This document shows positions 1 through 8,406 of a stretch of 64,000 nt of DNA, in pieces; the first letter of the stretch is position 1, and each line of letters begins with the position of its first letter. The notes under the pieces are model-generated. The model saw nothing but the letters and a program-made list of their open reading frames with translations, ran no database searches and was not told where the DNA came from. The position numbers and the translations under genes are program-made. The DNA lies in assembly GCF_000720175.1 (NCBI RefSeq), contig NZ_JOIX01000001.1:124001-188000 (forward strand), in the 5' to 3' direction. Origin of the DNA: Streptomyces sp. NRRL S-337 (GTDB lineage: Bacteria; Actinomycetota; Actinomycetes; Streptomycetales; Streptomycetaceae).

Positions 1-1
1 C

Positions 2-55
2 ATGGTGGCGTTCCTCGTCAAGTGGTACCGGGAACTGTCCGTCCCCGTGCGCTGA
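2..55 (+). CDS. C-terminal end of an unidentified protein (partial)
   Basis: The reading frame from base 2 ends in TGA at 53-55 and encodes only the last residues, with the sequence FLVKWYRELSVPVR before the stop. A strong hairpin 20 bases after the stop supports a real gene end here. The body of the gene lies outside the window, so the visible ATG at 2 need not be the start. The fragment is too short to assign to a family. It may belong to the adjoining exopolysaccharide locus, but that is only positional inference. Confidence 0.45.
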   Translation: MVAFLVKWYRELSVPVR

Positions 56-75
56 CGGCCGGGAACGAGGCAGCG

Positions 76-108
76 AGGCATTCCCCGGAAGAACTCCGGG
101 GAATGCCT
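76..108. terminator. Bidirectional intrinsic-type terminator
   Basis: A perfect 13-bp inverted repeat (AGGCATTCCCCGG / CCGGGGAATGCCT) with a 7-base loop lies between two convergent genes ending at 55 and 135. It has no U-tract, as is usual in actinobacteria, and could serve both strands. Confidence 0.8.
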
Positions 109-134
109 CCGCACACCTCTGCCGGCCTCCCGTA

Positions 135-563
135 CTACGCCGAATTCGCCAGCCCGTCGAGCGCCTTGCGCAGCAGGGTGCTCGACGTGTGCACGGTGTA
201 GGGGAAATAGATCACCTCGACGCCGACCGCCGCGAAATCCCGTTCGAGCTTGTCGCCCTTGCTCGTTCCCCGCCAGTCGTCGCCCTTGAAGAGGACGTCG
301 AACCGGACCTGCTGCCAGGTCACCAATTTGTCCGGCACGGTTTCCACGAACGCCGCGTCCACGAACCGGACGCTGCGCACGATCTCCAGCCGCTCGGTGA
401 GCGGAATGACCGGTGCCGTGCCCTTTGCCTGCTCGGCCATTTCGTCCGAGACGACCCCGGCCACGAGATAGTCGCACTGGCTCTTGGCATGCCGGAGAAT
501 GTTCAGATGACCTATGTGGAACAAGTCGTAGACCCCGGGTGCGTACCCCACGCGGTGCGTCAT
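135..563 (-). CDS. TagD-like nucleotidyltransferase (glycerol-3-phosphate cytidylyltransferase family)
   Basis: This 142-residue protein matches the small cytidylyltransferase fold. It has an N-terminal GYAPGVYDLFHIGHL stretch with the HxGH nucleotide-binding signature at about residues 17-20 and a C-terminal TSST segment in the position of the second CTP-binding loop. Family members activate glycerol-3-phosphate or similar alcohols as CDP derivatives. The exact substrate cannot be read from sequence. The ATG at 563 follows GGGGAG closely, and the gene starts 22 bases after the secreted propeller gene, so it is the last gene of the polysaccharide export operon. In context it may provide a CDP-linked decoration for the exopolysaccharide (inference). 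Confidence 0.8.
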   Translation of the reverse strand: MTHRVGYAPGVYDLFHIGHLNILRHAKSQCDYLVAGVVSDEMAEQAKGTAPVIPLTERLEIVRSVRFVDAAFVETVPDKLVTWQQVRFDVLFKGDDWRGTSKGDKLERDFAAVGVEVIYFPYTVHTSSTLLRKALDGLANSA

Positions 564-585
564 GTGCTCCCCAGTCGACGAACGG

Positions 586-2124
586 TCAGTTCTTGGCGGT
601 GACGTTGACCGGGCCGTTGCGGCCCGAGACGTTGGTGCCGTCGGTGACCTCCAGCGAGTAACGGTGCGCCGAACCGGGCTGCACGGTGTCCGTGAAGCTC
701 ATGTCCGGCCGGTTCCAGTAGCGCGAGTCCTTGGTGAGCGAGGTCAGATACACCCCGTCCCGGTAGAGCTTGTACGTCAGCACGCCGTTGTCCCGGTCCC
801 ACGAGGCCTTCCAGGTCAGCGTGATCTTCCCGCGCGACGGGCTCGACCCGCTCATCAGCGGCACCTGCGGCGCACCGGTGTCCGGAGCCGCCGCAAACCG
901 CGTCAGGCCCTGCTGCGGCGCGTCGTTGACGGTGGTGAACTCGCCGCCCGCCCACAGGACCCCGTCCGCCATGGTCAGCGCACGCGGGCCGATCTGCTCG
1001 CCGATCCCGTCGTTGGTGTCCGGGAACCACGGCAGGATCGTCTTGTCCGCGATCGACTGGGCGAGGAAGTGCTGCCGGTTGCCGATGTCGGGGAAGCCAC
1101 CCGGGGTGTCGGAGCAGTTGTGCGCATGCGACCCGCTGTAGAGGACGCCCTTGTACGGCAGCACGGCCTGGGTGGCGCCCAGGCAGGTGTCCTTCCAGAT
1201 CTGCCCGCCGTCCGACAGCCGGCCGGCGATCCGCCCGTCGAAGACGCCGCCGCCGGTGCCCTCGGCGCCCAGATAGAAGTTGGTGCCGTCGTTGACGAGC
1301 GCCTTGACCGCCGACCTGTTGGGGATCCAGCCGGTGAAGGTGTTGACGACCTTGCCGGTGGTCGCGTCGAGCCCGGCCAGCGCGTGCACGCTCAGCAGAC
1401 TGCCGTTCACCGAGGTGAACCGGCCGCCGATGATGACCTTGTTGAGCTTCGGGGCGACCGTGATCGCGTTCACCCCGGGCGTCGGGTCGTTCGGGATCGA
1501 CGAGCCCCGGATCGTCGCCTTGAACGGCAGCAGCGCACCCGTCGGACGCAGCGCGGCGACCCGCTCGCGGGTCTGCCCCTGGACCTTGTCGAACTGGCCG
1601 CCGATGTACACCGCGTCGTCGGTGACGTCGAGGGCGCGCACGGTCGAGCTGACCGTCGGCTTCCACTCGTCGCCGATCGTGCAGTCCGCGGTGGTGAGCG
1701 AGGCGGTGTTGGAACGCCCGACCGGACCGGCCTTGCCGAACGAGCCGCCGATGTAGATCAGCGAACCGTCGGGGGAGGCATTCATCGCCCGGATGGTGTT
1801 CTCACCGCCGCTGAACGCCGGGGCGCAGGCGAGCGGTTTGCCGGTTTCGGCGTCGAAGGCCGCGAAGTTCCTACGGGTGAGCTCACCGCTGCCGGGGGCC
1901 GCACCGGGCGGCCGGATGTGATCGAACCGGCCCCCCACGTAGACGATGCCCTTGGCGTAGGCCAGGGACCACACGATGCCGTCGGTCTGCCAGGTGCTCA
2001 GCGGATCGGCGGTCAGCGTGGCCTCTCCGTTGGCCTGGGCGGGACCGGCGGCGAGCGCCGCCGAGGCGGTGCCGAGCACCGCGGCCGCGAGGAAAAGATG
2101 GACGGGTCTGCTTCGTTGGCGCAC
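586..2124 (-). CDS. Secreted beta-propeller protein with C-terminal fibronectin type III domain
   Basis: The GTG at 2124 is preceded by AGGGGGG and opens a classical signal peptide (basic VRQRSRP, hydrophobic core, AQA cleavage region). An ATG-initiated extension to 2253 has no such support. The 512-residue product then carries repeated units of the type VYVGGRF, IYIGGSF, VYIGGQF and VIIGGRF, roughly every 50-60 residues, as in delta-60/propeller repeats. The last ~90 residues (ITLTWKASWD...YKLYRDG...YSLEVTDG) look like an FnIII module. Conserved cysteines suggest an extracellular fold. It sits between the flippase and the cytidylyltransferase genes, so it may bind or organise the exported polysaccharide (inference). 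No enzymatic motif is visible. Confidence 0.8.
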   Translation of the reverse strand: MRQRSRPVHLFLAAAVLGTASAALAAGPAQANGEATLTADPLSTWQTDGIVWSLAYAKGIVYVGGRFDHIRPPGAAPGSGELTRRNFAAFDAETGKPLACAPAFSGGENTIRAMNASPDGSLIYIGGSFGKAGPVGRSNTASLTTADCTIGDEWKPTVSSTVRALDVTDDAVYIGGQFDKVQGQTRERVAALRPTGALLPFKATIRGSSIPNDPTPGVNAITVAPKLNKVIIGGRFTSVNGSLLSVHALAGLDATTGKVVNTFTGWIPNRSAVKALVNDGTNFYLGAEGTGGGVFDGRIAGRLSDGGQIWKDTCLGATQAVLPYKGVLYSGSHAHNCSDTPGGFPDIGNRQHFLAQSIADKTILPWFPDTNDGIGEQIGPRALTMADGVLWAGGEFTTVNDAPQQGLTRFAAAPDTGAPQVPLMSGSSPSRGKITLTWKASWDRDNGVLTYKLYRDGVYLTSLTKDSRYWNRPDMSFTDTVQPGSAHRYSLEVTDGTNVSGRNGPVNVTAKN

Positions 2125-2215
2125 AGGTCCCCCCTGGAAGCATGGCGCGAGCAAGAAATGTTGTTGGACAGGAAGCGCGAACGAGTTGATTTCCGTGTGG
2201 AATTGCGACCAGCGT

Positions 2216-3787
2216 TCACCGTGAGTTTTCCGAACTGCGCTTGCGCAGCGCACCGAAGAACTCCCCTACCCCCAGCGGCAAACGATAGCGCCAGACGAGG
2301 GTGCTGAACGCCCCTATGGAAAAAACCATTGCGAAAAGCGCACCGGCCACGCTGTCCCCGCATAGCGCCCGCATACCGAACGCCCCGCACGACACCGCTC
2401 CGAGCCCGGTCAGCGCGGCCAGCAGATAGCCCCGGTCCACGGTGCGGAACCCCAGCCGCCGGCGGACCAGCAGCGCCGAGACCCCGTTGTCCACGACGAT
2501 CGCCAGCCCCCAGGACACCGCGGCGCCCAGCACCCCGTACCGCGGCACCAGCCACACCCCGCTGCCCACCTGGACCACGAACGCGGACCCCGCCACGGCA
2601 AGGTTTCCCACGCTCCGCCCCGCCATCAGCAGCGCGGTCTGGGCGTTGCCCACCCCGACGTTGACCACCGCGGCCACCGCCAGCACCACCAGCGCCGGCG
2701 CGCCGTCGGCGAAGCCGGTACCGAACACCGACAGCACGGTGCGCGGAAAGGCCGCGAGCAGCACGAACACCGGCCAGGAGAACAGGGCGATCCACCGGGT
2801 CGAGTGCCGGTGCAGCCGCTGTGCCGCGCCCGTGTCACCGCCCGCCAGCAGCCGGCTGATCTGCGGCGCCACCGCCAGCCGGACCGCCAGTTGCAGCAGC
2901 GTCCCAGCGGTGATCAGCCGCCCGATCGCCGTGTAGACGCCGGCCTCCGCGCTCGTGCCCAGCACCGACAGCAGGATCACGCCGATCCACACCGCGGCGA
3001 TGTCGAACAGCGACGACACCGCGCGCGGTCCGGCGAACGCCCAGAATTCCCGGGCCCGCGGCGGCGGCCGGCCCGTTCCGGGATGGGCCCGCCGGGACCG
3101 CCGCAGCGAGATCCCGGCCGCCACCGCGCCCAGCACCCCGGGCAGCAGCCAGGCCGCCCAGACCCCGGAAACACTCGGCGCCCACAGCACCAGCGGCACC
3201 GCCAGGAGCACCCGCAGCACCGGCTTGCCGATCTGCTCCACGCCCACGAACGGCACCACCGACCCGTACCCCCGGGTCGCACCGAGCAGCACCAGCGTCA
3301 CCGTCGTCACCGGCAGGAACACCGCACACAGCCGGAGCACGGCACCGGCCTGCCCCGGGTCCAGTTCGGGCAGCAGCCGGCCGGCGAGCCCGGGGGAGCA
3401 CAGCAGCACCGCCGCCCCGGCCCCGCTCGCCACCAATGCCGGCAGCACCGCGGTCCGCAGCAGCCCCGGCACCCCGGACCCACCGGTCAGCTCCAGGTCC
3501 TGGGAGACGAAACGGACCAGCGCGGTGTCGGCCCCGAGCTTCAGGGCGTTGCTCAGGATGGTGAAGGCCGCGACCGCGGTGAAGACCGCACCGGCCCCGC
3601 GGGCCCCGAGCCCCTGGGTGACGACGGCCACCAGCAGGAACCCGAACACCGCGTTCGCCGCGGAACCGGCCAGCGCGAACAGACTCCCACGGGCCGTCGT
3701 CCGCACCCCGAGCGCACCAACGTCCTTGTGTGGGGAGCCCGTTGCCGTCGTCGTGCTGCCCAGTCCCGCCGGGCGGAGGCCGGTCAC
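2216..3787 (-). CDS. Wzx-like polysaccharide flippase (MATE/MOP superfamily)
   Basis: The 523-residue protein is almost wholly hydrophobic, with about 12-14 predicted membrane segments after an N-terminal cytoplasmic stretch containing RTTARGSLFALAGSAANAVF. This is typical of O-antigen/EPS flippases that move undecaprenyl-linked repeat units across the membrane. I chose the GTG at 3787 because it overlaps the stop of the preceding chain-length gene in a GTGA junction; the longer open frame upstream is only antisense-like extension over that gene. Family knowledge gives the function; the substrate is inferred from the neighbouring polymerase and sugar-nucleotide genes. Confidence 0.85.
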   Translation of the reverse strand: MTGLRPAGLGSTTTATGSPHKDVGALGVRTTARGSLFALAGSAANAVFGFLLVAVVTQGLGARGAGAVFTAVAAFTILSNALKLGADTALVRFVSQDLELTGGSGVPGLLRTAVLPALVASGAGAAVLLCSPGLAGRLLPELDPGQAGAVLRLCAVFLPVTTVTLVLLGATRGYGSVVPFVGVEQIGKPVLRVLLAVPLVLWAPSVSGVWAAWLLPGVLGAVAAGISLRRSRRAHPGTGRPPPRAREFWAFAGPRAVSSLFDIAAVWIGVILLSVLGTSAEAGVYTAIGRLITAGTLLQLAVRLAVAPQISRLLAGGDTGAAQRLHRHSTRWIALFSWPVFVLLAAFPRTVLSVFGTGFADGAPALVVLAVAAVVNVGVGNAQTALLMAGRSVGNLAVAGSAFVVQVGSGVWLVPRYGVLGAAVSWGLAIVVDNGVSALLVRRRLGFRTVDRGYLLAALTGLGAVSCGAFGMRALCGDSVAGALFAMVFSIGAFSTLVWRYRLPLGVGEFFGALRKRSSENSR

Positions 3788-5460
3788 CCGCGCAGCGGTC
3801 GGGCATCGGCGGACGCGCCGTCCGCCGCCACCGGGCCGGTGCGCGGAGCCGGCGGACCGGGTCGTACGGGCGGTGCCACCACGGTCGTCCGGGGCTGGTT
3901 CCGGCCGCGCTTGCGGCGGGTCGGCCCGCCGTCCGTCAGCCGGCGCAGCGACGGACCGCGGCGCCCCTTGTCCAGCACGGCACCCAGGATGTGCCCGCCG
4001 GCGCCGGTGATCAGCTCCCACACCCGGTCCAGATCGTCCCGGCGCACCTCGTTGAGGTCGCAGACCACCACCACACCGGCGCCCTGCTTGGCGACGGCCA
4101 GCCCGTCCGCGTGCGAGAGCAGCGGACCGGTGACCACCACGACCCGCTCGTCCGGGCCCGACGGCGCGTTGAGCAACCGTGCGAACTGCGGCGAGGACAA
4201 CACCCGGGCCGGATTGGGGACTTCACGCCCGGGCAGCAGCTCGAACCGGCCGTCCACCCCCGCCTCCACCGTGAGCCGTTCGCCCTCCGCCCAGCTGCCC
4301 GGGACCGGCCGGCCGTGGCCGGGCCGCAGCGGCAGCCGCTGGGCGAGTTGCGGCGTCCGGAGATCCGCCTCCACCAGCAGGATGTCGTTGCCGATCTCGG
4401 CGAACGCGCCGGCCAGATTGACCGCGACCGGCACCGCCTCCGCGTTCTCCCGCGGGGAAACGATCAGCAGGCTGTCCGTACCGGAGAACCGCAGGTCGTG
4501 CATGAGCCGGAACGCGATCGTGCGATAGGCCTCCGCCCGGTTGCCGTGCCCGGACCGGCCCACCTCCAGCACCTGCTCGCCACCACGCCGCCGCGGCAGG
4601 ATGCCCAGCACCGGAGCCCGCAGATTGTCCTGCACATCCGCCACCGACCGCACCCGCGGCTCCAGCACCGACCGGACCCACGCCGCCAGGATCCCCAGCA
4701 CCAGTCCCGCCACCGCACCGGCGAGCAGCAGCACCGCGAGGCCGGGGCTGGACGGGAAGGCCGGCGGATCGCCCTTGCGCACGATGTCGCCCGGCGTGGT
4801 GTCCAGGGACTTCAGACTGGAGATGCGGCCCTGCAGGTCGGTGATCTGCGACACCAGGTCTCTGCGCTCGGACTCGTCGGCGGCCCGCCCCGCACCGCCG
4901 CCCGCGTCCGCGATCCGGCGGTCCAGCACCTTCCGCTGCGCCATGAGCGGCTTCAGCTCGTCCCCGAGCTTGCTGACCGTGGTCTCAATCCGCTGCGCCG
5001 CGGCCTGCTGACGATACGTCAGGTAAGCGTGGACGAAGGCGTTGACCAGCGCGGACGCCCGGTCCGCGGAATCCGCGCTGTACTCGAACAGCAGGGTCTG
5101 GGTCTCGGGCGGATTGCTCACCCGCAGATCGCGCTGCAGAACGGCCGGGTCCGTGCGTTCCCCCAGGGCCTTGGCCGCACCGGCCGCCACCGAAGCGCTC
5201 TGCGCGATCTGCCGCTCGGTGCCCATGCTGATCTGCTTGTCCGCCGAGACCCCGCCGGCCTCGAACGGCGCGGTGCTGATCGCATGCACCACGACCTCGC
5301 CCGTCGCCGTATAGGTCGGGCCGCCGAACACGAACACCGCACCGCCACCGAGCAGGCCCAGAACCAGGCCGAGCAGGATGAACGCCCGGTACCGGAAGAG
5401 CCGGCGCAACTGGTCGCGGATCTGGTCCGGTTCCTCCGCGGGCTCGTCGAAGACGTTCAC
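3784..5460 (-). CDS. Wzz/Wzc-type chain-length protein with degenerate BY-kinase domain
   Basis: The GTG at 5460 overlaps the stop of the upstream gene (GTGA) and has AGGAGG nine bases before it. The 558-residue product has a Wzz-like N-terminus: a membrane segment at ~26-46, an extracytoplasmic region with coiled-coil character at ~150-225, and a second membrane segment at ~239-262. A cytoplasmic Wzc/CapB-like nucleotide-binding domain follows. The Walker A position (~335-344) reads SPRENAEAVP instead of the usual GxGKST pattern, and Walker A-prime reads LLVEADLRTP. There is no tyrosine-rich tail, only a basic, proline-rich tail. It probably regulates chain length without kinase activity. 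Confidence 0.85.
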   Translation of the reverse strand: MNVFDEPAEEPDQIRDQLRRLFRYRAFILLGLVLGLLGGGAVFVFGGPTYTATGEVVVHAISTAPFEAGGVSADKQISMGTERQIAQSASVAAGAAKALGERTDPAVLQRDLRVSNPPETQTLLFEYSADSADRASALVNAFVHAYLTYRQQAAAQRIETTVSKLGDELKPLMAQRKVLDRRIADAGGGAGRAADESERRDLVSQITDLQGRISSLKSLDTTPGDIVRKGDPPAFPSSPGLAVLLLAGAVAGLVLGILAAWVRSVLEPRVRSVADVQDNLRAPVLGILPRRRGGEQVLEVGRSGHGNRAEAYRTIAFRLMHDLRFSGTDSLLIVSPRENAEAVPVAVNLAGAFAEIGNDILLVEADLRTPQLAQRLPLRPGHGRPVPGSWAEGERLTVEAGVDGRFELLPGREVPNPARVLSSPQFARLLNAPSGPDERVVVVTGPLLSHADGLAVAKQGAGVVVVCDLNEVRRDDLDRVWELITGAGGHILGAVLDKGRRGPSLRRLTDGGPTRRKRGRNQPRTTVVAPPVRPGPPAPRTGPVAADGASADARPLRG

Positions 5461-6947
5461 GTACGTGTTCCTCCTGTGCATAGCGACGGTGCGGTGCGGT
5501 CCGCCGGGGCCACCGGCTCCGGCGCGGCCGCGGGCGGGGACGGACGCCCCGGCTTGCGGGTGATCAGCAGCGGGATGCACACCAGCAGCGCGAGCGGCCC
5601 GACGATCGCCATCAGGCTGCCGCGCAGCAACACCAGCTGGTAGAAGCCGAACGCCGGGACCAGCAGCGCCGCGAGGGTGCCCCGGTGCCGCCGCAGCCGG
5701 TGCCGCAGCTCGTCGATCCGCCGCCCCACCGCGCCGATCAGACCGAAGACCGCGACGACCGACGGGAACCCGGCCCACATGTACGACTCGATCCACAGCG
5801 GTGCGGAGAGGTTCTCGAAGGAGTACCCCGCGTGCCGGGCGAGCAGGATGCCCGCGTCGTCCGGCTTGCCGGGCCACGCGGCGCGCGGCACGAAGAACAG
5901 CGGCGGCCCGAGCGCGGCCGTCGGCGTGAAGCCATGGGTGCGGACGTAATCCACACCCGTCTCGATCTGCTGGAACGCGTCGTAGTCCCCGTTGGACGTG
6001 AACTGCTCGGCGAGGGAGACGATGCGGACCGGCTCCCGCTTGTCGTAACGGAAGTAGTCGCTGTACGGGAACACCACCAGCACCACGGCCGCCACCGCCG
6101 CCGCTCCGACCCGGAACGCCCGCGGCCCGCGCAGCCAGGACGCGCCGAAGACCAGCGCCAGCAGCACCGTCCCGGCCCAGAACCGCGGCTGGCTGACGGG
6201 GTTGTTGACGATCACGTTGACCGCGGCCAGCAGTGGCAGCAACAGCCAGCGCAGACCGCGCAGAATCCGGTCGCCGGCCGGGAACCGCGGCACGTGCACC
6301 AGCGCCACCAGCGCCCAGAACGCCGGCACCGACAGCAGCCAGGCCGACATCGCCCGGTCCGCCGACCCCGCCGGCTCGGCGAGCGCCGCCGCCTCGTTGG
6401 CCGCCTGCCGGCTGAGGAAGAACGCCGCCAGCCCGCCCTGCTGCGGGATCAGCACCACCGCCAGCAACAGCGCCGCCCCGCACAACAGCAGCACCCGCCC
6501 CGGCGCCAGGCGCCGCGCGAGCACCGGTTCGAGGACAGCGGACCCACGGCCGGCCCGCCAGGCGGCCACCGCCGACCCCGCGCTGTACGCCAGAAGTCCC
6601 GCCTCCACCAGTGCCGTTGAGACGAAAGCGGTGTGCGCATCAACCACGAACCCGCGCGGATAGGCGTCCGTGGCGAGCATCGCCAGCGGCGCCAGCCCCA
6701 GCCACACGTACGAGAACAGCCAGAAGCCGAACGCGATCAGCCGGGCCCGGACGTCCGTCAGCACCCGCGCCAGCGCCGCACCGGTGTGCACCACCACCAC
6801 GAGTTGGACGGCGAGCGCGGCACCGAAGCGGGCGTCCAGCGACCGCAGCACCAGCAGCGGCAGCAACACCACCAGCAGCAGCGCCCAGCAGCCCAGCGCG
6901 GCCACCGCACGCCCGGGCCCGACGGCCGTCCGACGCCCCGCCCTCAC
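5457..6947 (-). CDS. Wzy-like O-antigen/exopolysaccharide polymerase
   Basis: The 496-residue protein starts with GTG at 6947, eight bases after GGGGGAGG, and is the first gene of the five-gene minus-strand export operon. It contains about 10-12 hydrophobic segments with a large extracytoplasmic loop in the second half, around the FPYSDYFRYDKREP and LAEQFTSNGDYDAF region. This is the usual layout of Wzy polymerases and WaaL ligases, which lack strong sequence motifs. Position next to Wzz- and Wzx-type genes favours the polymerase that joins repeat units outside the membrane. Assignment rests on topology and context rather than on a catalytic signature. Confidence 0.75.
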   Translation of the reverse strand: MRAGRRTAVGPGRAVAALGCWALLLVVLLPLLVLRSLDARFGAALAVQLVVVVHTGAALARVLTDVRARLIAFGFWLFSYVWLGLAPLAMLATDAYPRGFVVDAHTAFVSTALVEAGLLAYSAGSAVAAWRAGRGSAVLEPVLARRLAPGRVLLLCGAALLLAVVLIPQQGGLAAFFLSRQAANEAAALAEPAGSADRAMSAWLLSVPAFWALVALVHVPRFPAGDRILRGLRWLLLPLLAAVNVIVNNPVSQPRFWAGTVLLALVFGASWLRGPRAFRVGAAAVAAVVLVVFPYSDYFRYDKREPVRIVSLAEQFTSNGDYDAFQQIETGVDYVRTHGFTPTAALGPPLFFVPRAAWPGKPDDAGILLARHAGYSFENLSAPLWIESYMWAGFPSVVAVFGLIGAVGRRIDELRHRLRRHRGTLAALLVPAFGFYQLVLLRGSLMAIVGPLALLVCIPLLITRKPGRPSPPAAAPEPVAPADRTAPSLCTGGTRT

Positions 6948-7099
6948 CGGCCCACCTCCCCCAACTCCTCTTCAGCGGCCCACAATCTAAGCGACATCGG
7001 ATGACAAGAGTGGCTTCGGGACACAATCGCAACCCAATTCACAGTCCGGGATGCCCTGACCGCTTCTACGATGACCGGCACAGCCAGAGGGGGGCATTC
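6948..7099. promoter_or_regulatory. Divergent promoter region of the exopolysaccharide locus
   Basis: These 152 bases separate the divergent polymerase operon (minus) and the WcaI-like glycosyltransferase gene (plus). The middle portion, about 6985-7060, is clearly less GC-rich than the flanking coding DNA, as expected for promoters. I cannot single out a convincing -35/-10 pair. The downstream end holds AGAGGGGGG, the ribosome binding site for the GTG at 7100. Confidence 0.5.
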
Positions 7100-8353
7100 G
7101 TGGAAGACTCGTTCGACGGGCGGCGTGTCCTGGTCGTCTCGACCAACTACGCACCCGAGCACACCGGCATAGGGCCGTACTCGACGCAAATAGCCGAGCA
7201 CCTCGCCGCGTCCGGGGCCGACACCCACGTCCTCGCGGGCCTGCCGCACTACCCGTCCTGGCGGGTGGCGGAGGGCTACCGCGGCCGCTGGCGGATGCGG
7301 GAGCAGCGCGCCGGGGTGACCGTGCACCGCCGGCGGCACACCGTACCGGCCCGGCAGACCGCCGCCCGCCGGGCGCTGTTCGAGGCGAGCATCCTGGCGC
7401 ACGGCCTCCTGGCGCCGCCGCCCGTCCGGCCCGATGTGGTGCTCACCCAGATGCCCACCCTGGCCGGGGGAGTGCTGGGCGGACGGCTGGCGCGACGGGC
7501 CGGGGTACCGCACGTCGTGGTCGTCCAGGACCTGATGGGCGCGGCCGCCGAGCAGAGCGGCATCCAGGGCGGGGGCTGGGCCGCGGTCCTGGCCGGAGCC
7601 GTCGAGGCCCGGGTCCTGCGCGGCGCCACCGTCGTCGGGGTGGTGCACGAGTCGTTCGTCGCCCGGGTCACGGCGATGGGGGTGCCCCGCGAACGGATCC
7701 ACGTGGTGCCCAACTGGACGCACGTGACGGGCCCGCGCGGCGACCGCGAGCGGACCCGGGCCCGGCTGGGCTGGGCGGCCGACGAGACCGTGCTGCTGCA
7801 CGCCGGCAACATGGGCCTCAAACAAGGACTGGAGGTGCTGGTCGAGGCGGCCCGGCTCGCCGACCGCGAAGCCGCCCCGGTACGGATCGTGCTCATGGGG
7901 GACGGCAACCAGCGCGCCGACCTGCAACGGCTGGGCGCCGGCAGCCGCGCGTTGTCCTTCCTCCCGCCGGCCGACGCCGAGGATTTCCCCGAGGTGCTCG
8001 CGGCCGCCGATGTGCTCGCCGTGACGCAGAAGGCGTCCGTGCTCGACATGAGCCTGCCGTCCAAGCTGACCTCGTACTTCATGGCCGGCCGGCCGGTGAT
8101 CGCCTCGGTGGCGGCCGAAGGCGGGACCGCCCAGGAGGTCCTCCGCTCGGGCGCCGGAACCGTCATCGCTCCGGAGGACCCCAAGGCGCTGCTGGCCGAG
8201 GTCCGCGCGCTCGCCGAGGACCCCGTACGGGCCGCCGGGCTGGGCGCCCGCGGTCCCCGCTACGCCGAGGAACGGCTCAGCAGCCGGGCCGGACTGGCGC
8301 GGATCACCGCCCTGCTGCGGCTGGCCATGGACGGCCGGGCCGGCGGCCGCTAG
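7100..8353 (+). CDS. WcaI-like glycosyltransferase (GT4 family)
   Basis: The GTG at 7100 follows AGAGGGGGG by five bases and begins VEDSFDGRRVLVVSTNY; longer frames upstream lack support. The 417-residue product has the two Rossmann-like halves of a GT-B enzyme. The N-terminal half contains APEHTGIGPYST and GLPHYPSW, features of colanic-acid WcaI-type transferases. The C-terminal half has the donor-site stretch LHAGNMGLKQGLE and a late EXX-type region near SLPSKLTSYFMAGRPVIAS. It would add a sugar to the lipid-linked EPS repeat unit on the cytoplasmic face. Donor and linkage are unknown. It is transcribed alone, divergent from the polymerase operon. Confidence 0.85.
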   Translation: MEDSFDGRRVLVVSTNYAPEHTGIGPYSTQIAEHLAASGADTHVLAGLPHYPSWRVAEGYRGRWRMREQRAGVTVHRRRHTVPARQTAARRALFEASILAHGLLAPPPVRPDVVLTQMPTLAGGVLGGRLARRAGVPHVVVVQDLMGAAAEQSGIQGGGWAAVLAGAVEARVLRGATVVGVVHESFVARVTAMGVPRERIHVVPNWTHVTGPRGDRERTRARLGWAADETVLLHAGNMGLKQGLEVLVEAARLADREAAPVRIVLMGDGNQRADLQRLGAGSRALSFLPPADAEDFPEVLAAADVLAVTQKASVLDMSLPSKLTSYFMAGRPVIASVAAEGGTAQEVLRSGAGTVIAPEDPKALLAEVRALAEDPVRAAGLGARGPRYAEERLSSRAGLARITALLRLAMDGRAGGR

Positions 8354-8406
8354 GCACCGGCCCGTGAGGTACCGGCGGCGGGGCCGCAGCCCCGCCGCCA
8401 CCCGGC

